Shown here: positions 7,780-14,559 of the stretch, piece by piece
Position numbering within the stretch: the first letter of the stretch is position 1
Layout: the number at the start of each line of letters is the position of its first letter
DNA from: an uncultured Bacteroidota bacterium
GTDB lineage: Bacteria > Bacteroidota > Ignavibacteria > UBA10030 > UBA8401
Assembly: GCA_937920105.1 (NCBI GenBank)
Contig: CALETH010000073.1
Location: 1 to 20,132 of the forward strand
Length of the DNA stretch: 20,132 bases
Reading direction: 5' to 3'
The notes under the pieces: model-generated
The model's input: only the letters and a program-made list of their open reading frames with translations
Database searches by the model: none
Told to the model about the DNA's origin: nothing
Position numbers and translations under genes: made by a program

Positions 7780-8076
7780 TTACACAATTTCTACTAACGT
7801 AGAATATTTTGCTTTCCCTTCTATTAACGATGTTAATTGTGCAGCAAGTGAATCGGCTTTTTCATCTTCACTTTCTTCAAATTTTTTAAAGGCATCTTCA
7901 GAATGAGCAATAAACATTTCTTCAAAATGATTTTTCTTTCCTTTTTGCTCAGTAACACAATATTCCACAAATTGATTTGCAGAATAATGAGTTTTTAATT
8001 CTTGAATAACCTGCAAATACTTCTCTCGCTTTCCCCCTTTAATTTCGTACTGCATTGTTAAAAATACTTTTGGCAT
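7780..8076 (-). CDS. small conserved-looking protein, possible dimeric alpha/beta-barrel (ABM/EthD-like)
   Basis: A 98-residue soluble protein. The N-terminal strand MPKVFLTMQYEIKGGKREKYLQ, the middle VEYCVTEQKG and KNHFEEMFIAHSEDAFKKFEES segments, and a final strand YSTLVEIV fit the beta-alpha-beta-beta pattern of antibiotic-monooxygenase-like and EthD-like ferredoxin-fold dimers. No catalytic motif can be named, so no activity is assigned. An AAAGGA Shine-Dalgarno (8084-8089) lies 7 bases from the ATG and supports the start. It lies 52 bases after corA in the same direction and has its own terminator, so it may be the last gene of that operon. Confidence 0.75.
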   Translation of the reverse strand: MPKVFLTMQYEIKGGKREKYLQVIQELKTHYSANQFVEYCVTEQKGKKNHFEEMFIAHSEDAFKKFEESEDEKADSLAAQLTSLIEGKAKYSTLVEIV

Positions 8077-8128
8077 TTGTCTATCCTTTCATCAATAAAA
8101 TAAATAAATATTTTTTCCTTGTTTTTTA

Positions 8129-9133
8129 CTACATCCATTTTCGTTTTTTGAAAAACAATAACAATGATACACTAATAATTCCCATCACAAACCAAACAGC
8201 AACATATCCGTATCTCCAATGTAACTCCGGCATAAATTCAAAATTCATTCCATAAATTCCTGTTACCAACGTTAATGGCAAAATAATTGTTCCCATAATT
8301 GTCAAAAATTTCATCACCTCATTTAACCTGTTTGAAACTATAGAAAGATATGCCTCCAATATTGTGGACATTGAATCTCTGTATGATTCCGATAATTCCG
8401 CAATACGTACAAGATGGTCATACACATTTCTATAATAAAAAGATTCTTGTTGCGAAATAAGTGGGAATTCTCCACGAGAAAGACGAAGTAAAATTTCACG
8501 TTGACTTGCAGTAATGCGATAAAGTTTAGAAATTTTTCTTTTAGCAGTAATAATTTTAGAAAGTGTTCTATTCGTTGGTGTAGAAAAAATTTCATCTTCC
8601 AAAACATCAATATTTTCATCTATTCTATCAAGCACAGGAGAATAATAATCTACCATTCCATCCAAAACAATGTGCATTAAATAATCCGGACCACGTTGAA
8701 GAAATAAATTGTTAAGTTCACATTTATGAAAAAGTTCTTCAATAATAGTAACGGGATGATAATGAATTGTGATAAGAAAATTTTTCCCGAGAAATGCACT
8801 TAGTTGAAATGTATGAAAAAAATTATTTGAACCTTTTTCTGCATGATTTTCTACAATTCCATGAAAAATAATAAAAAGATATTTTCCATAATCATCAATT
8901 TTTGGATGATGGAGAGTTTCAGCATTTGGTTCACGCTCTTTTGGTTTTACATCTTCAATAGCAAGTGCATGAAATGAAAAAACTTTCTGCAATACTAATT
9001 CCAATTCTTCTTTTGTTGGATTATGAATATCTATCCAAATAATTTCTTTTGCATTTTCATTCCACTGTGAAAATGGAATTCCTTCCGTCTTCTGAATTTT
9101 TTTATTTTTATTATATACTATGGTAGAAATCAT
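8129..9133 (-). CDS. corA: CorA-family Mg2+/Co2+ transporter
   Basis: A 334-residue CorA-type channel for divalent cations, mainly Mg2+, in the inner membrane as a pentamer. The signature YGMNFEFMPEL (GMN at 295-297) ends the first of two C-terminal transmembrane helices; the second (AVWFVMGIISVSLLLFF) is followed by the basic end KKRKWM. The N-terminal ~230 residues form the cytosolic domain, with the expected opening (EIIWIDIHNPTKEELELVLQ) and long helical region. The ATG overlaps the TGA of the upstream Yip1-like gene by 4 bases, indicating coupled translation. No Mg2+-responsive leader can be seen, as there is no intergenic space. Confidence 0.95.
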   Translation of the reverse strand: MISTIVYNKNKKIQKTEGIPFSQWNENAKEIIWIDIHNPTKEELELVLQKVFSFHALAIEDVKPKEREPNAETLHHPKIDDYGKYLFIIFHGIVENHAEKGSNNFFHTFQLSAFLGKNFLITIHYHPVTIIEELFHKCELNNLFLQRGPDYLMHIVLDGMVDYYSPVLDRIDENIDVLEDEIFSTPTNRTLSKIITAKRKISKLYRITASQREILLRLSRGEFPLISQQESFYYRNVYDHLVRIAELSESYRDSMSTILEAYLSIVSNRLNEVMKFLTIMGTIILPLTLVTGIYGMNFEFMPELHWRYGYVAVWFVMGIISVSLLLFFKKRKWM

Positions 9134-9825
9134 TTATAAGTAGAAAGAAAAAACTGAAAAAATGCAAGAATTCCTATTATCACCATCACAATACAAAAAC
9201 TTTTTATGAAAGAAATTTTATGAGCGATAGAAAGCCCTATTATAGCAAGAATTACTGTCCATAAAACAAATGCACTATCTAAACAAAGTAATGTATAATA
9301 TACTGTTGGTTTTATTTGTGCTGGTGATGGATTGGTAGAAAAAAATGTCAAACCCAATGTTGCTATTTCTAACGGTAAAATAAAAACTACTGAAATTACG
9401 ATGGGAATATTCACCCATCCAATTATTGCGTATGTATTTTTGAAACTTCCTTTTCCACGAAAAATTTTTGCTACAATGTATGTTATTCCTGTAATACACA
9501 TTCCTAATGGAATTCCAAAAATTATTCCGCCAACCAATCCATACAGCAAAAGATATAAGAGATTATCAAATTCATTTCCCAGATTGAAAAACCATAATGT
9601 GCTAAACGAAAATGCAATTCCTAAAAATGTAAATAAGAATAAAACATAATTTTTTCGTTCTGCAATAATAATGGTATGTAATGCAGAAAATGGCTTTTCT
9701 ATAATACTCCAAAGAGTAGAAAAAAAATCTATATTGGGAACACGATTTTGAACAAAACTCCCGCAAGAGATACATTTCAATGCCAAATCATCATTATGAT
9801 ATGAACATACAGGACAAATGAACAT
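9130..9825 (-). CDS. zinc-ribbon plus Yip1-domain membrane protein
   Basis: A 231-residue protein. Residues 4-22 form a four-cysteine zinc ribbon (CPVC..CISCG). After a short linker come about five hydrophobic segments: LFLFTFLGIAFSFSTLWFF, a Gly-rich GLVGGIIFGIPLGMCITGI, VNIPIVISVVFILPLEIATL, FVLWTVILAIIGLSIA and the C-terminal SFCIVMVIIGILAFFQFFL. The KNTYAIIGWVNIPIVIS stretch is typical of the Yip1 domain. Bacterial members of this family have no settled function. The 4-base overlap with corA is the only functional hint; a role in membrane-protein or cation homeostasis would be a guess. The gene starts 96 bases downstream of apt and may or may not share its transcript. Confidence 0.85.
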   Translation of the reverse strand: MFICPVCSYHNDDLALKCISCGSFVQNRVPNIDFFSTLWSIIEKPFSALHTIIIAERKNYVLFLFTFLGIAFSFSTLWFFNLGNEFDNLLYLLLYGLVGGIIFGIPLGMCITGITYIVAKIFRGKGSFKNTYAIIGWVNIPIVISVVFILPLEIATLGLTFFSTNPSPAQIKPTVYYTLLCLDSAFVLWTVILAIIGLSIAHKISFIKSFCIVMVIIGILAFFQFFLSTYK

Positions 9826-9921
9826 GAATTTGTGTTTTCTTTATAAAAACATACGTAATGTACAAAAATTTGTTACGTTTTGCAATGGAATTTTTGCAGT
9901 TATCGTAGAGACAGAACAGTT

Positions 9922-10440
9922 TTATTTGTATTGAAGAAGAGAAAAAATATTGTGGTGAGAATTTTTTTTTTGTGGATGAAGAAATGAAAGTTCTATAATA
10001 AATGAAAGTCCGATAATTTTGCCACCCAGTTTTTCTACTAATTGACATGTTGCTTCTGCTGTTCCACCAGTGGCAAGCACATCATCGTGAATAAGTACTC
10101 GCTCTCCTTTTGCAATGGAATCTACATGAATTTCTACTGCACTAGTACCATACTCTAATTGATATTCTTGTTGAAGAACATCAGAAGGTAATTTTCCTTT
10201 TTTGCGGACTGGAACAAAACCTGCTCCCAATTTATATGCCAAAACTGCTCCACCAATAAATCCGCGTGATTCTATTCCTACTACTTTATCTATTTTTTCA
10301 TTTTTATAGTGTTGATATAAAAGTTCCATAGAATGTTCAAAGGCATTTTTATCTTGCAATAATGTAGTGATGTCTTTAAAAATTATTCCTTGTTTAGGAA
10401 AATCTTTTATATCGCGAATGTAATCAGAGAGATTGAGCAT
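9922..10440 (-). CDS. apt: adenine phosphoribosyltransferase
   Basis: A 172-residue type I phosphoribosyltransferase that salvages adenine: adenine + PRPP gives AMP + PPi in the cytosol. Motifs are the N-terminal IRDIKDFPKQGIIFKDIT, GIESRGFIGG (55-64), the flexible-loop RKKGKLPSD (79-87) and the PRPP-binding loop VLIHDDVLATGGTAEA (115-130). All are in the usual order and the length is normal for Apt. The last ~20 residues (LHPQKKNSHHNIFSLLQYK) look lineage-specific. It follows the glycosyltransferase gene after only 9 bases, so the two are probably co-transcribed. Its product PPi is the fuel of the pyrophosphatase encoded elsewhere in the window, a loose metabolic link only. Confidence 0.95.
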   Translation of the reverse strand: MLNLSDYIRDIKDFPKQGIIFKDITTLLQDKNAFEHSMELLYQHYKNEKIDKVVGIESRGFIGGAVLAYKLGAGFVPVRKKGKLPSDVLQQEYQLEYGTSAVEIHVDSIAKGERVLIHDDVLATGGTAEATCQLVEKLGGKIIGLSFIIELSFLHPQKKNSHHNIFSLLQYK

Positions 10441-10449
10441 AGTTTTATT

Positions 10450-11457
10450 TTATATTTTATCCTTTTTCATAATTGCTTTTTTCCAAAATGCGTATATAAA
10501 TCCACATCCATATCCAATAAGTTGTGTAAAACTTGTAATAACTGAGACTATTCCTACACTTAAATTTTTATTTTTTATTGTAGAATCTATAAAAACTATT
10601 ATTGCATAAAAAAATATCGGAATAAAGAACTTTGCAGAAATAAAAATACTCAACACTACTAATAAAAGTATTACAAAGATAAATAATGCTGGAAAAGCGT
10701 GAAGTATTTTTAGTGATTCAGGATGTCGTTGATAAATAGAAATTCTTGCCACTCCAAAATTAAATACTTGATTGTAAAATTGCTGAAGTGATGTTCTTCG
10801 TTTATGATATACAAAGGCATCTGGAATTAATGCTGTAATAAAACCAAGTTTTTTTATTTGAATACTTAAATCTAAATCTTCACCTGCTGCTTTTGCTTTA
10901 GCAAATCTAAAGGAAGGAAATCCACCGGTTTTTTCAAACACTTCTCGAGAAAATCCCATATTAAAACTTCGTGGATGAAATTTTTCCATTTTTTCACTAC
11001 TTCCTCTTATACCTCCTGTAGTAAAAAACGATGTCATGGAATAATTAACGGCTTTTTGTAAAATGGAAAATTTTTGATGGGCTTTATCTGGTCCGCCAAA
11101 CGCATCAACATAATGATTTTTTAAGGTAGTGTAGATTGTTTGAATATAGTGAGGTGGTAAAATACAATCAGAATCGACAAAAATACAATAGTTACTTGTT
11201 GCTTTTTCATAACCGTAATTTCTACTTTGGGCTGGTCCGGAATTTTCTTTATAATAATATTGTAAAGAAAGTTTTTTTCTAAATGTTTCACACACTGAAT
11301 CACATTTTATAGTGGAACCATCCTCAATAATAATGACATCAAATTCTTTGTTGGTTTGTTCAACCATGCTTTCCAATAATTCTTGTATTTCATTTGGTCT
11401 ATTATAAACAGGAACGATAATTGAAAGTTTATTGATTGAGGATTGTTTGATGTTCAT
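10450..11457 (-). CDS. family 2 glycosyltransferase with C-terminal membrane segments
   Basis: A 335-residue inverting GT-A fold enzyme. The nucleotide-sugar-binding start LSIIVPVYNRPNEI (11-24), the DXD-type metal site D95-S-D97 and the acidic catalytic pair in AAGEDLDLS (E193-D194) are present. The helix usually carrying QxxRW reads QQFYNQVFNFGVAR instead. After residue 250 there are two or three transmembrane helices, including a strongly hydrophobic ALFIFVILLLVVLSIFI, so the enzyme should sit on the cytosolic face of the inner membrane. It probably builds a surface glycan or glycolipid, but donor and acceptor cannot be read. It heads the apt-containing group. Confidence 0.9.
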   Translation of the reverse strand: MNIKQSSINKLSIIVPVYNRPNEIQELLESMVEQTNKEFDVIIIEDGSTIKCDSVCETFRKKLSLQYYYKENSGPAQSRNYGYEKATSNYCIFVDSDCILPPHYIQTIYTTLKNHYVDAFGGPDKAHQKFSILQKAVNYSMTSFFTTGGIRGSSEKMEKFHPRSFNMGFSREVFEKTGGFPSFRFAKAKAAGEDLDLSIQIKKLGFITALIPDAFVYHKRRTSLQQFYNQVFNFGVARISIYQRHPESLKILHAFPALFIFVILLLVVLSIFISAKFFIPIFFYAIIVFIDSTIKNKNLSVGIVSVITSFTQLIGYGCGFIYAFWKKAIMKKDKI

Positions 11458-11502
11458 CTTTTTCTTTTTGATATCGCTAAAAAAGTAGGATTATCAATTC
11501 TT

Positions 11503-11552
11503 TCAAAATGGATTCCCGCTAAATTTGTCTGTGGCGGAATGCGGGAATGACA
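11503..11552. repeat. dispersed hairpin repeat, copy 1 (downstream of aconitase)
   Basis: ATTCCCGC (11512-11519) and GCGGGAAT (11541-11548) form an 8-bp stem followed by GACATG. The 21 bases at 11503-11523 are identical to 14008-14028, upstream of aconitase. The inner 21 bases contain a second partial match, GGCGGAAT. It lies 23 bases past the aconitase stop, where it could serve as a transcript-end structure, but no U-tract follows on the minus strand. Confidence 0.7.
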
Positions 11553-11574
11553 TGTATTCTACTTTAGCAATATT

Positions 11575-13935
11575 CTATTTTTTCTTTTTAACTTTTGCTT
11601 TTCCTTTTTTCACAACTTTCTTTTTAGAAACTTTTTTTGTTGTTTTCTTTTTTACAATTTTTTTCTTAGAAGTTTTTTTTGCTTGTTGAGCAATTAAATT
11701 TAATGCACTTCCGGCTTTAAACCATGCAATTTGTCCTTCATTAAAACTGTGATTGAGTTCTATCACATCTTTTGTTCCATCGTTGTGTTGTAACTCTAAT
11801 TGTAATGGAACGTTTGGTGTGAAGTTTTTCAATCCACGAATTGCTGCAATATCATCTTCTCTTATTAAATCATAATCTGCTGGATTTTTGAATGTCAGCG
11901 CAAGCATTCCTTGTTTTTTCAAATTTGTTTCGTGAATGCGTGCAAAACTTTTTACAATAATTGCTCTTCCTCCTAGAAAACGTGGTTCCATCGCTGCATG
12001 TTCTCGCGATGAACCTTCTCCATAATTTTCATCACCAATAGTAATCCATCCAATATTTTTGGATTTGTAATCGCGAGCAACTTCTGCAAAAGATTTTGTT
12101 TCGTTAGTGAGAATATTTTTTCCTTTTCCTGCTTCTCCACTAAATGCGTTCACTGCTCCAATAAACATATTGTTGGAAATATTATCCAAATGTCCGCGAT
12201 ATTTTAACCATTTTCCTGCTGGTGAAATATGGTCGGTTGTACATTTTCCTTTTACTTTTAAAAGAATGCGTAAATTCTCTAAATCAGTTTTTTCCCACGG
12301 CGTAAATGCTTCAAGTAATTGTAATCTATCACTTGTTGGTTCTACTTTTACTTGTACTTTATCACCATTTTTTGCTGGTTCAATATATCCGCTATCTCCT
12401 GGGGTGAAACCATTTTTGGGGAGTTCATCTCCTTTTGGTGCTTCTAATTTTACTGTTTCACCTTTATCATTTTTTAATGTATCTGTTAACGGATTAAAAG
12501 TAAGTTTTCCGGCAATGGCAAATGCGGTTACTATTTCTGGACTTGCTACGAATGCGTGTGTTGCAGGATTTGCATCGTTGCGTCCAGTAAAATTTCTATT
12601 ATAAGATGTGATGATGGAATTTTTTTCTCCCATTTGTACATCGTGTCGTTTCCACTGTCCGATACAAGGTCCACAAGCGTTTGCGAGAACTACTCCACCA
12701 ATATCGGTGAGAGTTTTTAATTGTCCGTCGCGTTCAATTGTTGCTCGGATTTGTTCGCTTCCTGGTGTAATCACAAATTCGGATTTTGCTTTTAAGTTTT
12801 TTGCTAATGCTTGTTTTGCGATTGAAGCGGAGCGTTCAATATCTTCGTACGAAGAATTTGTGCAACTTCCAATGAGTGCTACTTTGAGTTCTTCTGGATA
12901 TTCTTTTTCTTTTACTGCTTTTGCAAATTCAGAAATTGGCCATGCTAAATCTGGGGTAAATGGTCCATTAATGTGTGGTTCAAGTTTATCCAAATCTATT
13001 TCTATAACTTTATCATAAAATTTTTCCGGTGCTTCTAAAATTTCTTTATCTGGTGTAAGATAGGATGAAATTTTTTGTGCAAGTTTAGCAACTTCTTCTC
13101 TTCCGGTAATTTTTAAATAATCTGCCATACGAGAATCAAATGGAAAAATTGATGTTGTTGCTCCGATTTCTGCTCCCATGTTGCAAATAGTTCCTTTTCC
13201 TGTGCAGGAAATGGATTGTGTTCCTTCTCCAAAATATTCTACGATTGCTCCTGTTCCACCTTTTACGGTGAGAATTCCTGCAACTTTGAGAATGACATCT
13301 TTTGCCGATGTCCAACCATTCATTTTTCCTTTTAATTTTACTCCAATGATTTTTGGAAATTTTAATTCCCATGGCATTCCTGCCATAACATCAACAGCAT
13401 CTGCACCACCAACTCCAATAGCAATCATACCAAGTCCGCCAGCATTAGGTGTGTGAGAATCTGTTCCTATCATCATTCCACCGGGGAATGCATAATTTTC
13501 TAAAACGACTTGATGAATAATTCCTGCTCCTGGTTTCCAAAATCCAATTCCGTATTTGTTGGAAACGCTTGCAAGAAAATCAAACACTTCTTTGCTCTCT
13601 TCGTTTGCTCGGAGTAAATCATTTTTTGCTCCTACTTCTGCTTGAATGAGATGGTCGCAATGTACGGTAGATGGAACTGCAACTTTTTTTCTTCCTGCGG
13701 ACATGAATTGCAAAAGTGCCATTTGTGCTGTTGCATCTTGCATAGCAACTCTATCTGGAGCGAAGTCTATATAACTTTTTCCTCGTTCTGCAGATTGTGT
13801 TGGTTTTTCCCAATAGTGTGCGTAAAGAATTTTTTCTGTGAGTGTGAGTGGACGGTTAACGATTTTTTTTGCGGTATCAACTTTTTTTGCAAAGTTGGTG
13901 TAGATTTGTTTTATCATGGTGATATCGAAAATCAT
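11575..13935 (-). CDS. acn: aconitate hydratase, mitochondrial type, with Lys-rich C-terminal tail
   Basis: A 786-residue [4Fe-4S] TCA-cycle enzyme that interconverts citrate and isocitrate via cis-aconitate. The cluster ligands C358 (GSCTNSS) and C421/C424 (NACGPCIGQW) and the catalytic S642 (GEGSSREHA) are present, as are VPSTVHCDHLIQAE (87-100) and GTDSHTPNAGG (157-167). Overall resemblance is to the mitochondrial (ACO2-like) class rather than AcnB. The usual end of the protein is near WFKAGSALNLIAQQ (738-751). Residues 752-786 add an unusual tail with 21 Lys in 35 residues, otherwise mostly Val, Thr, Ser and Ala, like a histone H1-type tail. An AAAGGA Shine-Dalgarno 7 bases upstream supports the ATG at 13935 over the Met at residue 7. 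Confidence 0.97.
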   Translation of the reverse strand: MIFDITMIKQIYTNFAKKVDTAKKIVNRPLTLTEKILYAHYWEKPTQSAERGKSYIDFAPDRVAMQDATAQMALLQFMSAGRKKVAVPSTVHCDHLIQAEVGAKNDLLRANEESKEVFDFLASVSNKYGIGFWKPGAGIIHQVVLENYAFPGGMMIGTDSHTPNAGGLGMIAIGVGGADAVDVMAGMPWELKFPKIIGVKLKGKMNGWTSAKDVILKVAGILTVKGGTGAIVEYFGEGTQSISCTGKGTICNMGAEIGATTSIFPFDSRMADYLKITGREEVAKLAQKISSYLTPDKEILEAPEKFYDKVIEIDLDKLEPHINGPFTPDLAWPISEFAKAVKEKEYPEELKVALIGSCTNSSYEDIERSASIAKQALAKNLKAKSEFVITPGSEQIRATIERDGQLKTLTDIGGVVLANACGPCIGQWKRHDVQMGEKNSIITSYNRNFTGRNDANPATHAFVASPEIVTAFAIAGKLTFNPLTDTLKNDKGETVKLEAPKGDELPKNGFTPGDSGYIEPAKNGDKVQVKVEPTSDRLQLLEAFTPWEKTDLENLRILLKVKGKCTTDHISPAGKWLKYRGHLDNISNNMFIGAVNAFSGEAGKGKNILTNETKSFAEVARDYKSKNIGWITIGDENYGEGSSREHAAMEPRFLGGRAIIVKSFARIHETNLKKQGMLALTFKNPADYDLIREDDIAAIRGLKNFTPNVPLQLELQHNDGTKDVIELNHSFNEGQIAWFKAGSALNLIAQQAKKTSKKKIVKKKTTKKVSKKKVVKKGKAKVKKKK

Positions 13936-13942
13936 GATAGTT

Positions 13943-13948
13943 TCCTTT
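13943..13948 (-). promoter_or_regulatory. Shine-Dalgarno deciding the aconitase start
   Basis: On the minus strand AAAGGA lies 7 bases before the ATG at 13935. The same sequence and spacing precede the 98-residue gene starting at 8076, so this appears to be a working ribosome-binding site in this genome. Confidence 0.7.
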
Positions 13949-14007
13949 CAAAAAGAATTTTTTATTTTTTTGGTATTGTTTAAAAAAATAGAGTTGCATC
14001 TATCTTA

Positions 14008-14044
14008 TCAAAATGGATTCCCGCTAAAAGCATGCGGGAATGAC
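14008..14044. repeat. dispersed hairpin repeat, copy 2 (upstream of aconitase)
   Basis: ATTCCCGC (14017-14024) and GCGGGAAT (14034-14041) pair around a 9-base loop and are followed by GAC. The first 21 bases are identical to copy 1. It lies between the ftsB-like gene (stop at 14097) and the aconitase start, in the same orientation as copy 1. Confidence 0.75.
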
Positions 14045-14047
14045 GTC

Positions 14048-14067
14048 ATGCTGACAAATGTCAGCAT
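14048..14067. terminator. perfect 8-bp hairpin after the ftsB-like gene
   Basis: ATGCTGAC (14048-14055) pairs with GTCAGCAT (14060-14067) around an AAAT loop. It is 29 bases downstream of the ftsB-like stop on the minus strand and adjacent to repeat copy 2. No U-tract follows in minus-strand RNA (CATGACGTCATTCCC), so it may be a repeat or mRNA-end hairpin rather than a classical terminator. Confidence 0.4.
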
Positions 14068-14096
14068 CTTACAACATACGATGACATTTTTTCAAA

Positions 14097-14435
14097 TTAT
14101 TTTTTCACAACTTTATAAACTTTTTCCCCTTCACGCACCATTCCATATTTTTCGCGAGCAATTTTTTCTATTGCTTTTTTATCTCCTTCTAATGCTTGAG
14201 ATTGATTGCGAAGTTTTTGTTGTTCTTCTTGTGTTTCTTGGATTTTTTCCATGATGTTTTTTTTCTGTCGTTCCAAACGTAAGCGTTGAACAATTCCATT
14301 ACTATTAAACATCACATAAAAAAGAAAAACCCCTAATCCAGCAAGTATTGCACTTTTCTTTTTATTGCTTTTTACAAATTGAAGTATATTTTCTGCGGTA
14401 AATTTTTGTTGAATTTTTTTGAGATTTTTTTTCAT
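14097..14435 (-). CDS. septum formation initiator (FtsB/DivIC-like) cell-division protein
   Basis: A 112-residue bitopic membrane protein: a basic cytosolic N-terminus (KSNKKK), one transmembrane helix (SAILAGLGVFLFYVMF, about 28-43), a coiled coil of about 50-90 rich in Glu, Gln and Lys, and the conserved family end IEKIAREKYGMVREGEKVYKV. FtsB/DivIC proteins form a complex with FtsL and FtsQ/DivIB that licenses septal peptidoglycan synthesis. Length and layout are normal. No ftsL or other division gene is next to it here. No clear Shine-Dalgarno is seen. Which of FtsB or DivIC is the better name cannot be settled from this sequence, so no symbol is given. Confidence 0.88.
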   Translation of the reverse strand: MKKNLKKIQQKFTAENILQFVKSNKKKSAILAGLGVFLFYVMFNSNGIVQRLRLERQKKNIMEKIQETQEEQQKLRNQSQALEGDKKAIEKIAREKYGMVREGEKVYKVVKK

Positions 14436-14476
14436 ACAGACACAATGTACAAAGTTTTTTTGTAAGATGGAATGAC

Positions 14477-14516
14477 AAAAAAAAGACTACAAAAGTTTTT
14501 TGCTTTTGTAGTCTTT
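14477..14516 (-). terminator. strong intrinsic terminator of the ompA-like gene
   Basis: In minus-strand RNA, AAAGACTACAAAAG pairs perfectly with CTTTTGTAGTCTTT (14 bp, 7-base loop) and runs straight into a tract of eight Ts (plus-strand A-run, 14477-14484). It lies 44 bases after the ompA-like stop. This is the clearest terminator in the window. Confidence 0.85.
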
Positions 14517-14525
14517 AGATAATAG

Positions 14526-14553
14526 ATTCCCGCTTAAAACATGCGGGAATGAC
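14526..14553. repeat. dispersed hairpin repeat, copy 3
   Basis: ATTCCCGC (14526-14533) and GCGGGAAT (14543-14550) pair around a 9-base loop and are followed by GAC. It lies between the ompA-like stop and its terminator. It has the same arms and trailing GAC as copies at 11512-11551 and 14017-14044. An additional loose GGAATGAC is at 14469-14476. Confidence 0.7.
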
Positions 14554-14559
14554 AAACTA

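Noticed and set aside
12107..13018. Long plus-strand open frames inside the aconitase gene (165 and 136 residues)
   Set aside because: They are antisense to a fully conserved enzyme and have no recognisable domains; they are codon-bias shadows.
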